DNA from: Gemmatimonadaceae bacterium
GTDB taxonomy: Bacteria; Gemmatimonadota; Gemmatimonadetes; Gemmatimonadales; Gemmatimonadaceae
Assembly: GCA_016720905.1 (NCBI GenBank)
Contig: JADKJT010000016.1
Location: forward strand, 1-64,000
Direction: 5' to 3'
Length of the DNA: 64,000 nt
Each line of letters opens with the position of its first letter. Positions within the stretch are counted from its first letter, which is position 1. The notes beneath the pieces are model-generated. The model did no database searches, was not told the origin of the DNA, and saw only the letters and a program-made list of their open reading frames with translations. Shown in pieces: positions 47,302 to 56,321 of this stretch. Position numbers and translations under genes: made by a program.

Positions 47302-47336
47302 CCCCGCGCGCGTCGCGTCCAGAGGCGCGCGCGGGG
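47302..47336. terminator. Perfect 11-base GC hairpin between pntB and the CBS gene
   Basis: CCCCGCGCGCG (47302-47312) and CGCGCGCGGGG (47326-47336) pair perfectly over 11 bases around a 13-base loop, with a further cctac/gtagg match outside. Transcription of pnt runs leftward through it. There is only a weak T-rich tail, so it may be a terminator or an RNA-stabilising structure. Confidence 0.5.
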
Positions 47337-47348
47337 TTGCGGTAGGGA

Positions 47349-48740
47349 TCAGACCTGCTTGATCTCGGCCAGCAGCTTGCTGAGCGTCCCCTTGGCATCA
47401 CCAAACAGCATCTGCGTCTTGGGATTGTAGAACAGTTCGTTCTCGATACCGGCAAACCCGGCGCTCATGCCGCGCTTGAGCACGATGATACGCTTGGCCG
47501 CGTCGGCGTGAAGAATCGGCATCCCGAAAATGGGGCTGCCTGGATCGGTCTTGGCCGCCGGATTCACGACATCGTTGGCACCAATCACCAGCACCACGTC
47601 CGTCCGTTCGAACTCGGGATTGATGTCGTCCATGTCGAACAGTTTGTCGTACGGCACGTTGGCCTCGGCCAACAGCACGTTCATGTGCCCCGGCATGCGA
47701 CCGGCCACCGGGTGAATGGCGAACTTCACCACGCCGCCGCGCTTCTCCACAAGCTCCATCAGTTCGCGCACCTGATGCTGCGCCTGCGCCACGGCGAGAC
47801 CGTACCCGGGCACGATGATCACCTGCTGCGCGTACGCCAGTTGCAGCGCCGCTTCTTCGATGTTGGTCTCGCTGACACTGAGCCCCTCGGCGAGCTTGCC
47901 ACTCGACTTGGACGACCCGCCAAAGGCACCGAAGATGACGTTGGTGAGCGAGCGGTTCATGGCCTTGCACATCACCAGGCTCAGGATGACGCCGGATGAA
48001 CCGACCAGCGCACCGGAGACAATCAGCACTTCGTTGTGAATGATGAATCCCGTCATCGCACCGGCGAGGCCCGAATACGAATTCAGCAACGAGATCACCA
48101 CCGGCATGTCGGCGCCGCCAATGGGAATGACCAGCGTCACGCCAAGCACCAGCGAGAGCGTTACGAGCGCATAGAACGCCGCATGCGGGGCGCTGGGGTC
48201 CATCACCAGCCACGCCGCGAGGGCGGCGATCACCAGGAACATCAGCGCGTTGGCCGACTTCTGCGCCGGGAAGGTGATGGGTTTGCCCGTCATCACTTCC
48301 TGCAACTTGGCCCACGCAATGAGCGAGCCCGTCAGCGTGACCGCGCCGATGAGCACCCCAAGATGCGTGGAGATGGCCGTGTCGACCGAAGCGGTTTCGC
48401 CGCGATTGCTGGTGTTCAGGTATTCGGCAATAGCCACCAACAGCGACGCACCGCCGCCAAATCCGTTCAGCAAGGCCACCATTTGCGGCATCGACGTCAT
48501 CTTCACGGAGTACGCGAGCCATAAGCCGAGTGCCGTGCCCACCACCATGCCGGCGGCAATCGTGGCATACGACACGATACCCGTGTCAATCAGCGTAATG
48601 AGAATCGCGATCAGCATACCGATCGCGGAGATGCGGTTGCCGTTGCGTGCCGTCTCGGGGCTTTGCAGTCGCTTGAGCCCGGTGATGAACAGGACCGCCG
48701 CGATCAGGTAGATCAATCGAATCCAGGCAACGGAAATCAC
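47349..48740 (-). CDS. pntB: NAD(P) transhydrogenase subunit beta
   Basis: The protein has 463 residues. About nine hydrophobic helices of the proton channel (domain II) occupy the first 270 residues. The NADP(H)-binding domain III follows, with GYGLAVAQAQHQV near residue 308, HPVAGRMPGHMNVLLAEA near 342 and VIGANDVVNPAA near 385. With PntA it couples hydride transfer between NADH and NADP+ to proton movement across the membrane, mainly to supply NADPH. The GTG start overlaps the previous stop (GTGA). Confidence 0.95.
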   Translation of the reverse strand: MISVAWIRLIYLIAAVLFITGLKRLQSPETARNGNRISAIGMLIAILITLIDTGIVSYATIAAGMVVGTALGLWLAYSVKMTSMPQMVALLNGFGGGASLLVAIAEYLNTSNRGETASVDTAISTHLGVLIGAVTLTGSLIAWAKLQEVMTGKPITFPAQKSANALMFLVIAALAAWLVMDPSAPHAAFYALVTLSLVLGVTLVIPIGGADMPVVISLLNSYSGLAGAMTGFIIHNEVLIVSGALVGSSGVILSLVMCKAMNRSLTNVIFGAFGGSSKSSGKLAEGLSVSETNIEEAALQLAYAQQVIIVPGYGLAVAQAQHQVRELMELVEKRGGVVKFAIHPVAGRMPGHMNVLLAEANVPYDKLFDMDDINPEFERTDVVLVIGANDVVNPAAKTDPGSPIFGMPILHADAAKRIIVLKRGMSAGFAGIENELFYNPKTQMLFGDAKGTLSKLLAEIKQV

Positions 48741-49036
48741 TTGGTGCCCTCCACCGGACTCTTCTTGAACATCTGCAGCATGCGATCGGTGACCGCGTAC
48801 CCGCCAACGACGTTCATCATCGCGAACACAATGGCCAGGAATCCCAACACCGAAGAGAGCCAGCCGAAGCCGGCACCGGCCACCAGCATCGCGCCTACGA
48901 CCGTGATACCCGAGACCGCGTTGGCTCCGGACATGAGCGGCGTGTGCAACGTGGTCGGCACGCGACCGATCAGCGCTGCGCCCAAGTACGTGGCGAGCAC
49001 GAACACCACGATCCCACCAATCAGCGCTTCAGTCAC
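48737..49036 (-). CDS. pntA2: NAD(P) transhydrogenase subunit alpha part 2 (membrane)
   Basis: The protein has 99 residues with about three hydrophobic helices (ALIGGIVVFVLATYLGAALI; VVGAMLVAGAGFGWLSSVLG; FLAIVFAMMNVVGGYAV). It corresponds to the C-terminal membrane part of fused PntA, and makes part of the proton channel with PntB. GTG starts and stops overlap at both ends (GTGA), so the three pnt genes are translationally coupled. Confidence 0.92.
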   Translation of the reverse strand: MTEALIGGIVVFVLATYLGAALIGRVPTTLHTPLMSGANAVSGITVVGAMLVAGAGFGWLSSVLGFLAIVFAMMNVVGGYAVTDRMLQMFKKSPVEGTK

Positions 49037-50133
49037 GAGGTCTTCCTCCCGGTAACGATCATGGCGCCCGTGATTTCGTCGGCGCGGTCGACGTTGAGTT
49101 GACCCTCCTTGGTGAGGAGGTGCTGCACAAACGTGAGCACATTGCGGCTGAGCATCTGCGACGCGTGCTGTGGCATGGTGGCGGGCAGATTGATCGGGCC
49201 GATAACCTGCACGCCGTTCACGTCCACCGTCTCGCCGGCCTTCGTCGCTTCGCAGTTGCCACCGGAATCGGCGGCGAGGTCCACAATCACCGAACCCGGC
49301 GCCATGGTGCGCACGGTGTCGGTGGAAATGAGTCGTGGGGCGGCGCGGCCAGGAATGGCCGCCGTGGTGATCACGAGGTCCATCGTGGCCAAGTGCGTTC
49401 GCAACGCCGCCTGAATGGCGGCCTGTTGCTCGGCGCTCTGCTCCTTGGCGTACCCACCAGCGGTTTCGGAGTCGGTGGCAATCAGATCCTGCGCCACCAC
49501 GGTGGCACCCAGCGAGCGAATCTGCTCGGCCGCCGCAGCGCGGATGTCAAAGCCCGAAACCACCGCGCCCAGTCGACGCGCGGTGGCAATCGCCTGCAGT
49601 CCCGCCACGCCGGCGCCCAGCACGCAACACTTGGACGGCGCCATGGTGCCGGCGGCCGTGGTGAGCATGGGCATGAACTTCACCATCGCGGAGGCACCCA
49701 GCAGCACGGCCTTGTAGCCGGACACCGTGGCTTGTGATGACAGCACGTCCATCGATTGCGCGCGGGTGATGCGCGGCACCAGCTCCAGCGCGAAGGCCGT
49801 CACGCCCTGCGCTTCAAGCGCGGCAATCGCGTCGGCGCTGGTGGACGGCTGCAATAACGACAACAGATGGCTGCCGCTCTTCATGCGAGCGACTTCGTCT
49901 CCCGTGGGCTTCTGCACCTTGCACACCAAGTCTGCACCGCCGAACACCGAGTTGGCGTCAGCGAGCGTTGCACCGGCCGCCTCGTAGGCGGAATCGGGGA
50001 AACCGGCACGGAGTCCCGCGCCTCGCTCAATGGTGACGGTCACCCCGGCCTTGATCAGCCGGGCCACGCTCTCGGGAACGAGCGCTACCCGCGCTTCGCG
50101 GGGGGCGTGTTCGAAGGGAACTCCGATGTTCAT
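49033..50133 (-). CDS. pntA1: NAD(P) transhydrogenase subunit alpha part 1 (NAD-binding)
   Basis: The protein has 366 residues from the ATG at 50133 (MNIGVPFEHAPREARVALVP). Both halves of the alanine-dehydrogenase/PntA N-terminal fold are present. The NAD site is CCVLGAGVAGLQAIATARRLG near residue 170, with the following acidic strand end VSGFDIRA. Split PntA (alpha1 plus alpha2) is known in many bacteria. A longer TTG start at 50178 is in frame but adds a Pro-rich stretch; neither has a clear ribosome site. Confidence 0.92.
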   Translation of the reverse strand: MNIGVPFEHAPREARVALVPESVARLIKAGVTVTIERGAGLRAGFPDSAYEAAGATLADANSVFGGADLVCKVQKPTGDEVARMKSGSHLLSLLQPSTSADAIAALEAQGVTAFALELVPRITRAQSMDVLSSQATVSGYKAVLLGASAMVKFMPMLTTAAGTMAPSKCCVLGAGVAGLQAIATARRLGAVVSGFDIRAAAAEQIRSLGATVVAQDLIATDSETAGGYAKEQSAEQQAAIQAALRTHLATMDLVITTAAIPGRAAPRLISTDTVRTMAPGSVIVDLAADSGGNCEATKAGETVDVNGVQVIGPINLPATMPQHASQMLSRNVLTFVQHLLTKEGQLNVDRADEITGAMIVTGRKTS

Positions 50134-50315
50134 GCGGGCGGGAGCAGGAGTGAAAGGGGGAGCGACAGGACTCGGCAAGCGGAAAGTACGGACCGCCGTA
50201 GCTTGTGGAAAGGCGCACGGGCGCGCCGAGTGCGATTACCGCTTGCCCATGACACTCGGAAGTCGCACACTTGGCTAGGCCGCAATTGGGTGCCCCCCTT
50301 CAACGTCCCGATGCC

Positions 50316-50771
50316 ATGATCTCCCTGACCGTGAACGGTGCCCGCCGCAGTTTCGACGGCGACCCCACCATGCCCCTTCTTTGGTTCCTGCGCGACGAAT
50401 TGGCGTTGACGGGCACCAAGTACGGCTGCGGTATTTCGCAGTGCGGTGCCTGCACCGTTCATGTTGACGGCCAACCGGCCCGGGCCTGCCAGCGACGCAT
50501 GTCCACCCTGGAGGGGCGGACCATCACCACCATCGAGGGGCTGCACCCTACCGGGGAGCACCCGGCCCAGGTGGCGTGGCGCGAATTGGACGTCCCGCAA
50601 TGTGGATTCTGCCAATCGGGGCAAATCATGGAAGCCGCCGCGCTGCTGCGCACCAAGCCCAAACCCACTGACGGGGACATCGACACGGCCATGACAGGGC
50701 ATCTGTGTCGCTGCGGCACCTACCCACGCATTCGCGCGGCGGTCAAGAGTGCGGCGGAGAAACTGCCATGA
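50316..50771 (+). CDS. [2Fe-2S] subunit, isoquinoline 1-oxidoreductase alpha-like
   Basis: The protein has 151 residues. An N-terminal plant-type ferredoxin domain has GCGISQCGACTVHVDG near residues 38-53, and the second cluster domain has QCGFCQSGQ near 94 and HLCRCGTYPRIR near 129. These eight Cys ligands are the two clusters of the small subunit of xanthine-oxidase-family enzymes. It passes electrons from the molybdenum centre of the next gene product, with which it is coupled by ATGA. The ATG at 50316 removes a poor 15-residue N-terminal extension. Confidence 0.92.
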   Translation: MISLTVNGARRSFDGDPTMPLLWFLRDELALTGTKYGCGISQCGACTVHVDGQPARACQRRMSTLEGRTITTIEGLHPTGEHPAQVAWRELDVPQCGFCQSGQIMEAAALLRTKPKPTDGDIDTAMTGHLCRCGTYPRIRAAVKSAAEKLP

Positions 50772-53131
50772 GCGACATCAAGGGTCCTTCCGACGGCTCG
50801 GCGCCGCGTAACGCACCTGTCGATCCGGAACGGCGTCGATTTGTGCAGTTGCTGGGCATGGGCGGCATCGTGATTGCCGCGGGGCCGGCCGGTATTCGCC
50901 GTTTGGATGACGCCGAGCGATTGGCCGCGACGTGGGCCGAGCCCTGGTCGCCAGTAGCGTATGTCACACTGCATGACGATGGCATGGTCACGCTCATATG
51001 CCATCGGTCGGAGATGGGGCAGGGTATTCGCACCACCATGCCGATGATCATCGCCGATGAAATGGAAGCCGACTGGGCCAAGTGTCGGGTGGAGCAGGCC
51101 GACGGCAACGAAAAGAAGTACGGTTCGCAAAACACCGACGGCTCCAGCAGCATCAGCAACTTCCTGCCGAAATACCGCGAGGCCGGCGCCACCATGCGCG
51201 CCCTGCTGGAAGACGCGGCGGCTGCGCAGTGGGGCGTGAACGCCAGCACCGTGCGGGCCCGACAGCACATGGTGGTGCACGAAGCCAGCGGGCGCACGGT
51301 CACGTTTGCGTCGCTGGTGGCGTCGGCGCGCACACTGCCCATGCCGGCCAAGGATCGCGTGCGCGTGAAAAGCGCTGCCGAGCGGCGGTGGCAAGGCAAG
51401 AAGATGCCGTCCATCGACCTGGTGCCGATGACGACCGGGACGGCCAAGTATGGAGCGGATATCACGCTGCCGGGCATGAAGTACGCGGCAATCGCGCGTC
51501 CGCCGGTGTGGGGTGGCAAGGTGGTGTCGGTGGACGACAGCGCGGCGCTCAAGGTACCTGGCGTTGAGCGCGTGGTACGTATTCCCGAACCGCCAATCCC
51601 TGCCGGCTTCCAGCCTCTGGGTGGTGTGGCCGTGATCGCGAAGAACACATGGGCCGCCATGAAGGGTCGCGACGCATTGGTCATCACCTGGGACCACGGC
51701 CCGAACGCCACGTACGACTCGAAAGCGTACAAGCTGTCCTTGCAGAAATCGGTGCGATCGGCGGGCAAGCCCGGTCGCACGCTGGGCAACGTGGACAACG
51801 CGCTTGCGTCGGCCAGCCGGAAAGTTTCCGGCGAGTACTATATGCCGCACTTGTCGCACGCGCAGATGGAACCGGTGGTGGCCATTGCGCAGGTGACGAA
51901 CGGTGCGGTGGAAGCGTGGGCGCCCACGCAATCGCCGCAGGACGCACGGGCGACGATCGCCGCGTTTCTCAAGGTGGATGTCGAGAAAGTCACCGTGCAC
52001 GTGACACTGCTGGGTGGTGCGTTCGGTCGGAAGTCCAAACCCGATTTCATTTGTGAAGCCGCGTGGCTGGCCCGCGAAGTCAAGGCGCCGGTGCGCGTGC
52101 AGTGGACGCGCGAGGATGATCTGCGGAACAGCTACTATCACGCCGTGGCGGCGCATAGACTGGAAGCCGGATTGGATGCGAAGGGCAAGGTGATCGCATG
52201 GCGCCACCGTTCCGCGTACCCGTCCATCTCGGCCACCTTTGCGCCCAAGGTGGCAGGCCCGTCGATTGACGAACTCGCCAACGGCGCCTCCGACATTGCG
52301 TTTGCGATTCCCAACATGAGCGTTGAGGCGTGTCCGGCGGTCGCGCACGCCCGCATCGGATGGTATCGCTCGGTGAACGCCATTCATCACGGATTTGCCA
52401 TTGGTTCGTTCGTGGACGAACTCGCGCACGCCGCCGGCAAGGACACCGTGCAGTTTCTGGTCGACCTGATTGGTGTCGATCGCCAGGTGGACTTGAACAA
52501 GGACGGTTTGATTGCACCCACCAACAACTACGGCGCGTCGTGGGCCGATCATCCGATGGACAGCGCACGAGCAAAGGGCGTGGTGAAGCTGGCCGCGGAA
52601 AAATCAGGATGGGGGACGCCGCTGCCCAAGGGCCGCGGCCGCGGCATCGCCATGAACATGAGCTTCCTGTCGTACGTGGCCATGGTGGTGGAGGTGGAGG
52701 TGTTGCCCGATGGCACGGTGATGGTGCCGCGAGCCACCGTGGCGGTGGACGCGGGCTTCGTGGCCAACCCCGATCGGGCGCGCGCGCAGATGGAAGGCGC
52801 ACTGGTCATGGCCATGAGCAACGTGCTGTACAGCGAAATTTCCTTTGCCCAGGGACGCGTGGTGCAAAGCAACTATCGCGACTATGGCGTCACGCGCCTG
52901 AAAGCCGCTCCGCACGTGGTGGATGTGCACCTGGTGGAAAGCGAAGGACTGCCAGGTGGTATTGGCGAGCCTGGTGTGCCGCCGGCCTGCGCAGCCATTG
53001 TCAATGCCATTTTCGCGGCGACGGGTCGACGCGTGCGCGAGTTGCCGGTGGCTAAGCAGTTGGCAGGATGGACGGGTGGAGCGGCGGACGCTCCCCGCGA
53101 CCACGATGGATTCTCGAGCGACGACTCATGA
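50768..53131 (+). CDS. Molybdopterin-binding subunit, isoquinoline 1-oxidoreductase beta-like
   Basis: The protein has 787 residues. A twin-arginine-like signal (ERRRFVQLLGMGGIVIAAG) indicates export as a folded enzyme with its small subunit. The xanthine-dehydrogenase/CoxL fold shows MVTLICHRSEMGQGIRTT near residue 75, VTLLGGAFGRKSKPDF near 415 and GEPGVPPACAAIVNAI near the end, which holds the catalytic Glu region. Known relatives hydroxylate N-heterocycles or oxidise aldehydes; the substrate here is unknown. It starts in an ATGA overlap with the [2Fe-2S] gene and ends in one with the next gene. Confidence 0.92.
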   Translation: MSDIKGPSDGSAPRNAPVDPERRRFVQLLGMGGIVIAAGPAGIRRLDDAERLAATWAEPWSPVAYVTLHDDGMVTLICHRSEMGQGIRTTMPMIIADEMEADWAKCRVEQADGNEKKYGSQNTDGSSSISNFLPKYREAGATMRALLEDAAAAQWGVNASTVRARQHMVVHEASGRTVTFASLVASARTLPMPAKDRVRVKSAAERRWQGKKMPSIDLVPMTTGTAKYGADITLPGMKYAAIARPPVWGGKVVSVDDSAALKVPGVERVVRIPEPPIPAGFQPLGGVAVIAKNTWAAMKGRDALVITWDHGPNATYDSKAYKLSLQKSVRSAGKPGRTLGNVDNALASASRKVSGEYYMPHLSHAQMEPVVAIAQVTNGAVEAWAPTQSPQDARATIAAFLKVDVEKVTVHVTLLGGAFGRKSKPDFICEAAWLAREVKAPVRVQWTREDDLRNSYYHAVAAHRLEAGLDAKGKVIAWRHRSAYPSISATFAPKVAGPSIDELANGASDIAFAIPNMSVEACPAVAHARIGWYRSVNAIHHGFAIGSFVDELAHAAGKDTVQFLVDLIGVDRQVDLNKDGLIAPTNNYGASWADHPMDSARAKGVVKLAAEKSGWGTPLPKGRGRGIAMNMSFLSYVAMVVEVEVLPDGTVMVPRATVAVDAGFVANPDRARAQMEGALVMAMSNVLYSEISFAQGRVVQSNYRDYGVTRLKAAPHVVDVHLVESEGLPGGIGEPGVPPACAAIVNAIFAATGRRVRELPVAKQLAGWTGGAADAPRDHDGFSSDDS

Positions 53132-54039
53132 CCAACAGCACGCACATGGCGTTCAAGGTGGGACTGGCGATGGTGGCCTTGTCGCTGTACGCGTCCAGCG
53201 CCCACGCACAAAACGAGGCAGCGTTACGGGCCGCATTCGAAGGCAAGACGCTCACCGTGAAGGTGGACATGCCCGCCACCAGCAAGGGGATCGATCTTTT
53301 CCCGGAAGAGTCGATGCCAGTCAACTGGCGTGAGATGGCCGACCGCATGAAGGACAACGGCACGGCACTCAAAATGGGACAGTCCATCATGATCACCAAA
53401 GTGGTAGTCAAGAAGGACTCACACATCGAGCTGCAACTGGGCGGCGGCGGGTATGGCACCCTCGGCGACTACATGACGAACAGCTCGTCGGTGTCGGCCA
53501 ACACGGAAAGCGAGAGCAAGCTCGAACGACAGCTCCGGGACTCGGTCAAGTCCGCGGCCACGCCGGCAAAGAAGAAGCAGTTCGAGAAGGAATTATCCAA
53601 CGCGCGCACCGCGCGTGAGCGCGAAAATTCGAAGGCCAAGGCAGAGGCGGCACAGGCCAACGAGGCCCGCGAAGCCAATCTGCGCATCAAGCGGGCGGAA
53701 AGCGGAAGTCGATTCAATATTCGCTACAAGCACGGCATTCCCGCCGATGCACTCACGCCGGCCGGCGTGATGCAGGCGTTGTCGCAGTACGCGGAATTTT
53801 CCGGTGGATCTCGATCCGGCGCGAGCATACCAGCCGCGAACGCCAATGCGCTCGCTGCGCTCAAGAAGGGCCTGTCCATTACCGAGGTGGAAGCCTTGCT
53901 GGGGCCGGCCAATACCGCGAGTGAGGTAAAGGAAGGTTCAATCTCGGTGATGAAGCGCAGCTACGTGTACGACGGGAAGAAGGTCCTGGCGTCGTTCGTG
54001 AGCGGCGTGCTGGTCGACTACGCCATCACACCACAGTAG
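53128..54039 (+). CDS. Secreted BamE/SmpA-like C-terminal domain protein
   Basis: The protein has 303 residues from the ATG in an ATGA overlap. A signal peptide (VGLAMVALSLYASSAHAQ) precedes a region with coiled-coil-like, Lys/Glu/Ala-rich helices (near residues 130-195). The last about 60 residues (LKKGLSITEVEALLGPANTA, then VMKRSYVYDGKKVLASFVSG) match the BamE/SmpA fold pattern. Function is unknown; coupling with the Mo enzyme suggests it may serve as an envelope partner, but this is inference. Confidence 0.7.
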   Translation: MTNSTHMAFKVGLAMVALSLYASSAHAQNEAALRAAFEGKTLTVKVDMPATSKGIDLFPEESMPVNWREMADRMKDNGTALKMGQSIMITKVVVKKDSHIELQLGGGGYGTLGDYMTNSSSVSANTESESKLERQLRDSVKSAATPAKKKQFEKELSNARTARERENSKAKAEAAQANEAREANLRIKRAESGSRFNIRYKHGIPADALTPAGVMQALSQYAEFSGGSRSGASIPAANANALAALKKGLSITEVEALLGPANTASEVKEGSISVMKRSYVYDGKKVLASFVSGVLVDYAITPQ

Positions 54040-54047
54040 AGGTCATC

Positions 54048-56210
54048 ATGCCGCAGCACGTCAGTACCTGTTCGCTGTGCGAGGCGATGTGCGGCATTGT
54101 CATCGAGACCGAGGGTGATCGTGTGATCGGGATTCGCGGCGATCCTGACGATACGTTCTCGCGCGGGCACATCTGCCCGAAGGCCGTGGCGCTGGGCGAT
54201 GTGCACGCCGACCCCGATCGCCTGCGGCGACCCATGGTGCGCTATGGCACCCACTGGGGCGAAGTGAGTTGGGAGCATGCCTTCGATCTGGTCACGAAGC
54301 GGCTCACGGAAATTCAGGCCACCCACGGCGCGAACGCCGTGGCGGTGTACGCCGGCAATCCCACCATTCACTCGCTGGGCGCGTCGATGTTCTTCCCCGA
54401 CTTCGTACGCGCCCTCGGTACGAAGAATCGATTCTCGGCGACCTCGGTGGACCAGCTGCCCCATCACCTGGCCGCCGTCACGATGTTCGGGCATCCACTG
54501 CTCATCCCCATTCCGGACATTGATCATACCGATCACCTGCTGATTTTCGGCGCCAATCCGGCGGTGTCCAATGGCAGCCTGATGACGGCGCCCGATGTGG
54601 TGAAGCGCCTCAAGGCCATCCGCGCGCGCGGGGGGCGCGTGGTGTTAGTCGATCCGCGGCGTACGGAAACGGCCGCGTTGGCCACCGAACATCACTTCGT
54701 GCGCCCTGGCGCCGATGCGTTGGTGCTGCTGGCGTTGTTGCACGTGGTGTTTGCCGAGCGGCTGGAGCGACTGGGGCGCGTGGGCGATTTCACAGACGGA
54801 CTGGACGCTGTTCGGGCGCTGGTGGCGACATGGACACCGGAGCGCGTCGCACCGCTGGCTGGCTTGTCAGCGAGCGCGATGCGCACCATGGCGCGCGATT
54901 TCTGCGCCGCACCGCGCGCGGTGGCGTACGGGCGGGTAGGTGTGTCGATGCAGGAGTTCGGCGCGCTGTCGTGCTGGCTCATTTCGGTGCTGAATGTGGT
55001 GACGGGTCGACTGGATGCCGAAGGCGGCTCGATGTTCACCAGGCCGGCCGTCGATTTAGTGGCGGGCGCTGGCCTGTACAGTGGCGGGCGATTCGGTCGC
55101 TGGCATTCGCGGGTGCGAGGATTGCCCGAATTCGGTGGCGAACTGCCTGTGGCGGCATTGGCGGAGGAGATCGAAACGCCAGGTGAAGGTCAAGTGCGCG
55201 CGCTGGTGACGCATGCGGGCAATCCAGTGCTGTCCACGCCGAACGGCATTCGTCTGGACCGCGCGTTGGACGGGCTGGAGTTCATGGTGTCGTTCGACTT
55301 TTACGTGAACGAAACCACTCGGCACGCCGATGTGATCCTGCCGCCGGCGTTCGCGCTGGAGCGCGATCACTACGACACCGTGTTCCATGTGCTGGCCATC
55401 CGCAACACGGCCAAGTTCTCGAACGCCGTGTTTGCGCCCGCGGACGGCGCAAAGCAGGATTGGGAAATCTTGTCGGAGATGACATCGCGGCTGCGACGCG
55501 GTACGCCGGCCGAGGTGGAAAAGGCGCGGGACGGCGATGCGAAGCGTGCCGTGCTGGGTCCTCGTGGGATGTTGAACATCGGATTGCGCGCCGGGCCGTA
55601 CGGGGCGGCGAGCGGCGATGTGAATGGCGGACTGTCGCTCGCGGCACTGGAAGCGTCGCCACATGGCGTCGATCTTGGGGCGCTCGCGCCGTGCCTGCCC
55701 GATCGCCTGCGCACCGAGGCCAAGCGCATTGCGTTGGCACCGGAAACGATTGTGGCGGATGTGGCACGACTGGAGCGGGTGTGGGTCGCCGACAGCTCGG
55801 CGCCTGTCGGCGCGCTGTCGTTGATTGGTCGTCGCGATTTGCGCTCGAATAATTCGTGGATGCACAACAGCGAACGACTGGCGCGTGGCAAACGACGTTG
55901 CACGCTGCTCATGCACTCTCTCGACGCGGCCGGGCGTGGCCTGACCGATGGCACCATGGTGTTGGTGGCGTCGCGGGTAGGCGATGTCGCGGTGGAGCTC
56001 GAAACGACCGAGGACATCATGCCAGGAGTCGTGTGTCTGCCGCACGGATGGGGACACGGTCGCCCGGGCGTCCAGATGCGCGTGGCCCAGTCGCACGCCG
56101 GAGTGAGCATCAACGATCTCACCGACGATCAGCGCGTGGACGTGCTGTCGGGAAATGCGGCGTTCAGCGGCACGCTGGTGACGGTTGTCGCGGCGGCACC
56201 GGCGGCCTGA
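54048..56210 (+). CDS. Molybdopterin oxidoreductase (DMSO reductase/formate dehydrogenase superfamily)
   Basis: The protein has 720 residues and an AGAGGT ribosome site. Cys8, Cys11, Cys15 and Cys43 form the N-terminal [4Fe-4S] site, followed by the molybdopterin domains (LLIFGANPAVSN near 165, VVLVDPRRTETA near 200). The C-terminal molydopterin dinucleotide-binding beta-barrel (LRSNNSWMHNS, CLPHGWGHG) is complete. There is no export signal, so it is likely cytoplasmic, unlike the upstream enzyme. The residue ligating Mo is not obvious; the family includes formate dehydrogenases, nitrate reductases and thiosulfate reductases. Confidence 0.9.
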   Translation: MPQHVSTCSLCEAMCGIVIETEGDRVIGIRGDPDDTFSRGHICPKAVALGDVHADPDRLRRPMVRYGTHWGEVSWEHAFDLVTKRLTEIQATHGANAVAVYAGNPTIHSLGASMFFPDFVRALGTKNRFSATSVDQLPHHLAAVTMFGHPLLIPIPDIDHTDHLLIFGANPAVSNGSLMTAPDVVKRLKAIRARGGRVVLVDPRRTETAALATEHHFVRPGADALVLLALLHVVFAERLERLGRVGDFTDGLDAVRALVATWTPERVAPLAGLSASAMRTMARDFCAAPRAVAYGRVGVSMQEFGALSCWLISVLNVVTGRLDAEGGSMFTRPAVDLVAGAGLYSGGRFGRWHSRVRGLPEFGGELPVAALAEEIETPGEGQVRALVTHAGNPVLSTPNGIRLDRALDGLEFMVSFDFYVNETTRHADVILPPAFALERDHYDTVFHVLAIRNTAKFSNAVFAPADGAKQDWEILSEMTSRLRRGTPAEVEKARDGDAKRAVLGPRGMLNIGLRAGPYGAASGDVNGGLSLAALEASPHGVDLGALAPCLPDRLRTEAKRIALAPETIVADVARLERVWVADSSAPVGALSLIGRRDLRSNNSWMHNSERLARGKRRCTLLMHSLDAAGRGLTDGTMVLVASRVGDVAVELETTEDIMPGVVCLPHGWGHGRPGVQMRVAQSHAGVSINDLTDDQRVDVLSGNAAFSGTLVTVVAAAPAA

Positions 56211-56321
56211 GGGTGGCGGTTCAGATGGCTGGTGGACCGGAAGGTGTTGCCTACGTCACCTGACGTATGGTCGTGCAAGGGTGGCGCGCCGAGTATGTCG
56301 GCATCCTCCACGGAGATCACG

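Noticed and set aside
50720..52552. A 610-codon reverse open frame opposite the molybdopterin subunit
   Set aside because: Antisense shadow; the forward frame has all xanthine-oxidase-family motifs and a twin-arginine signal.
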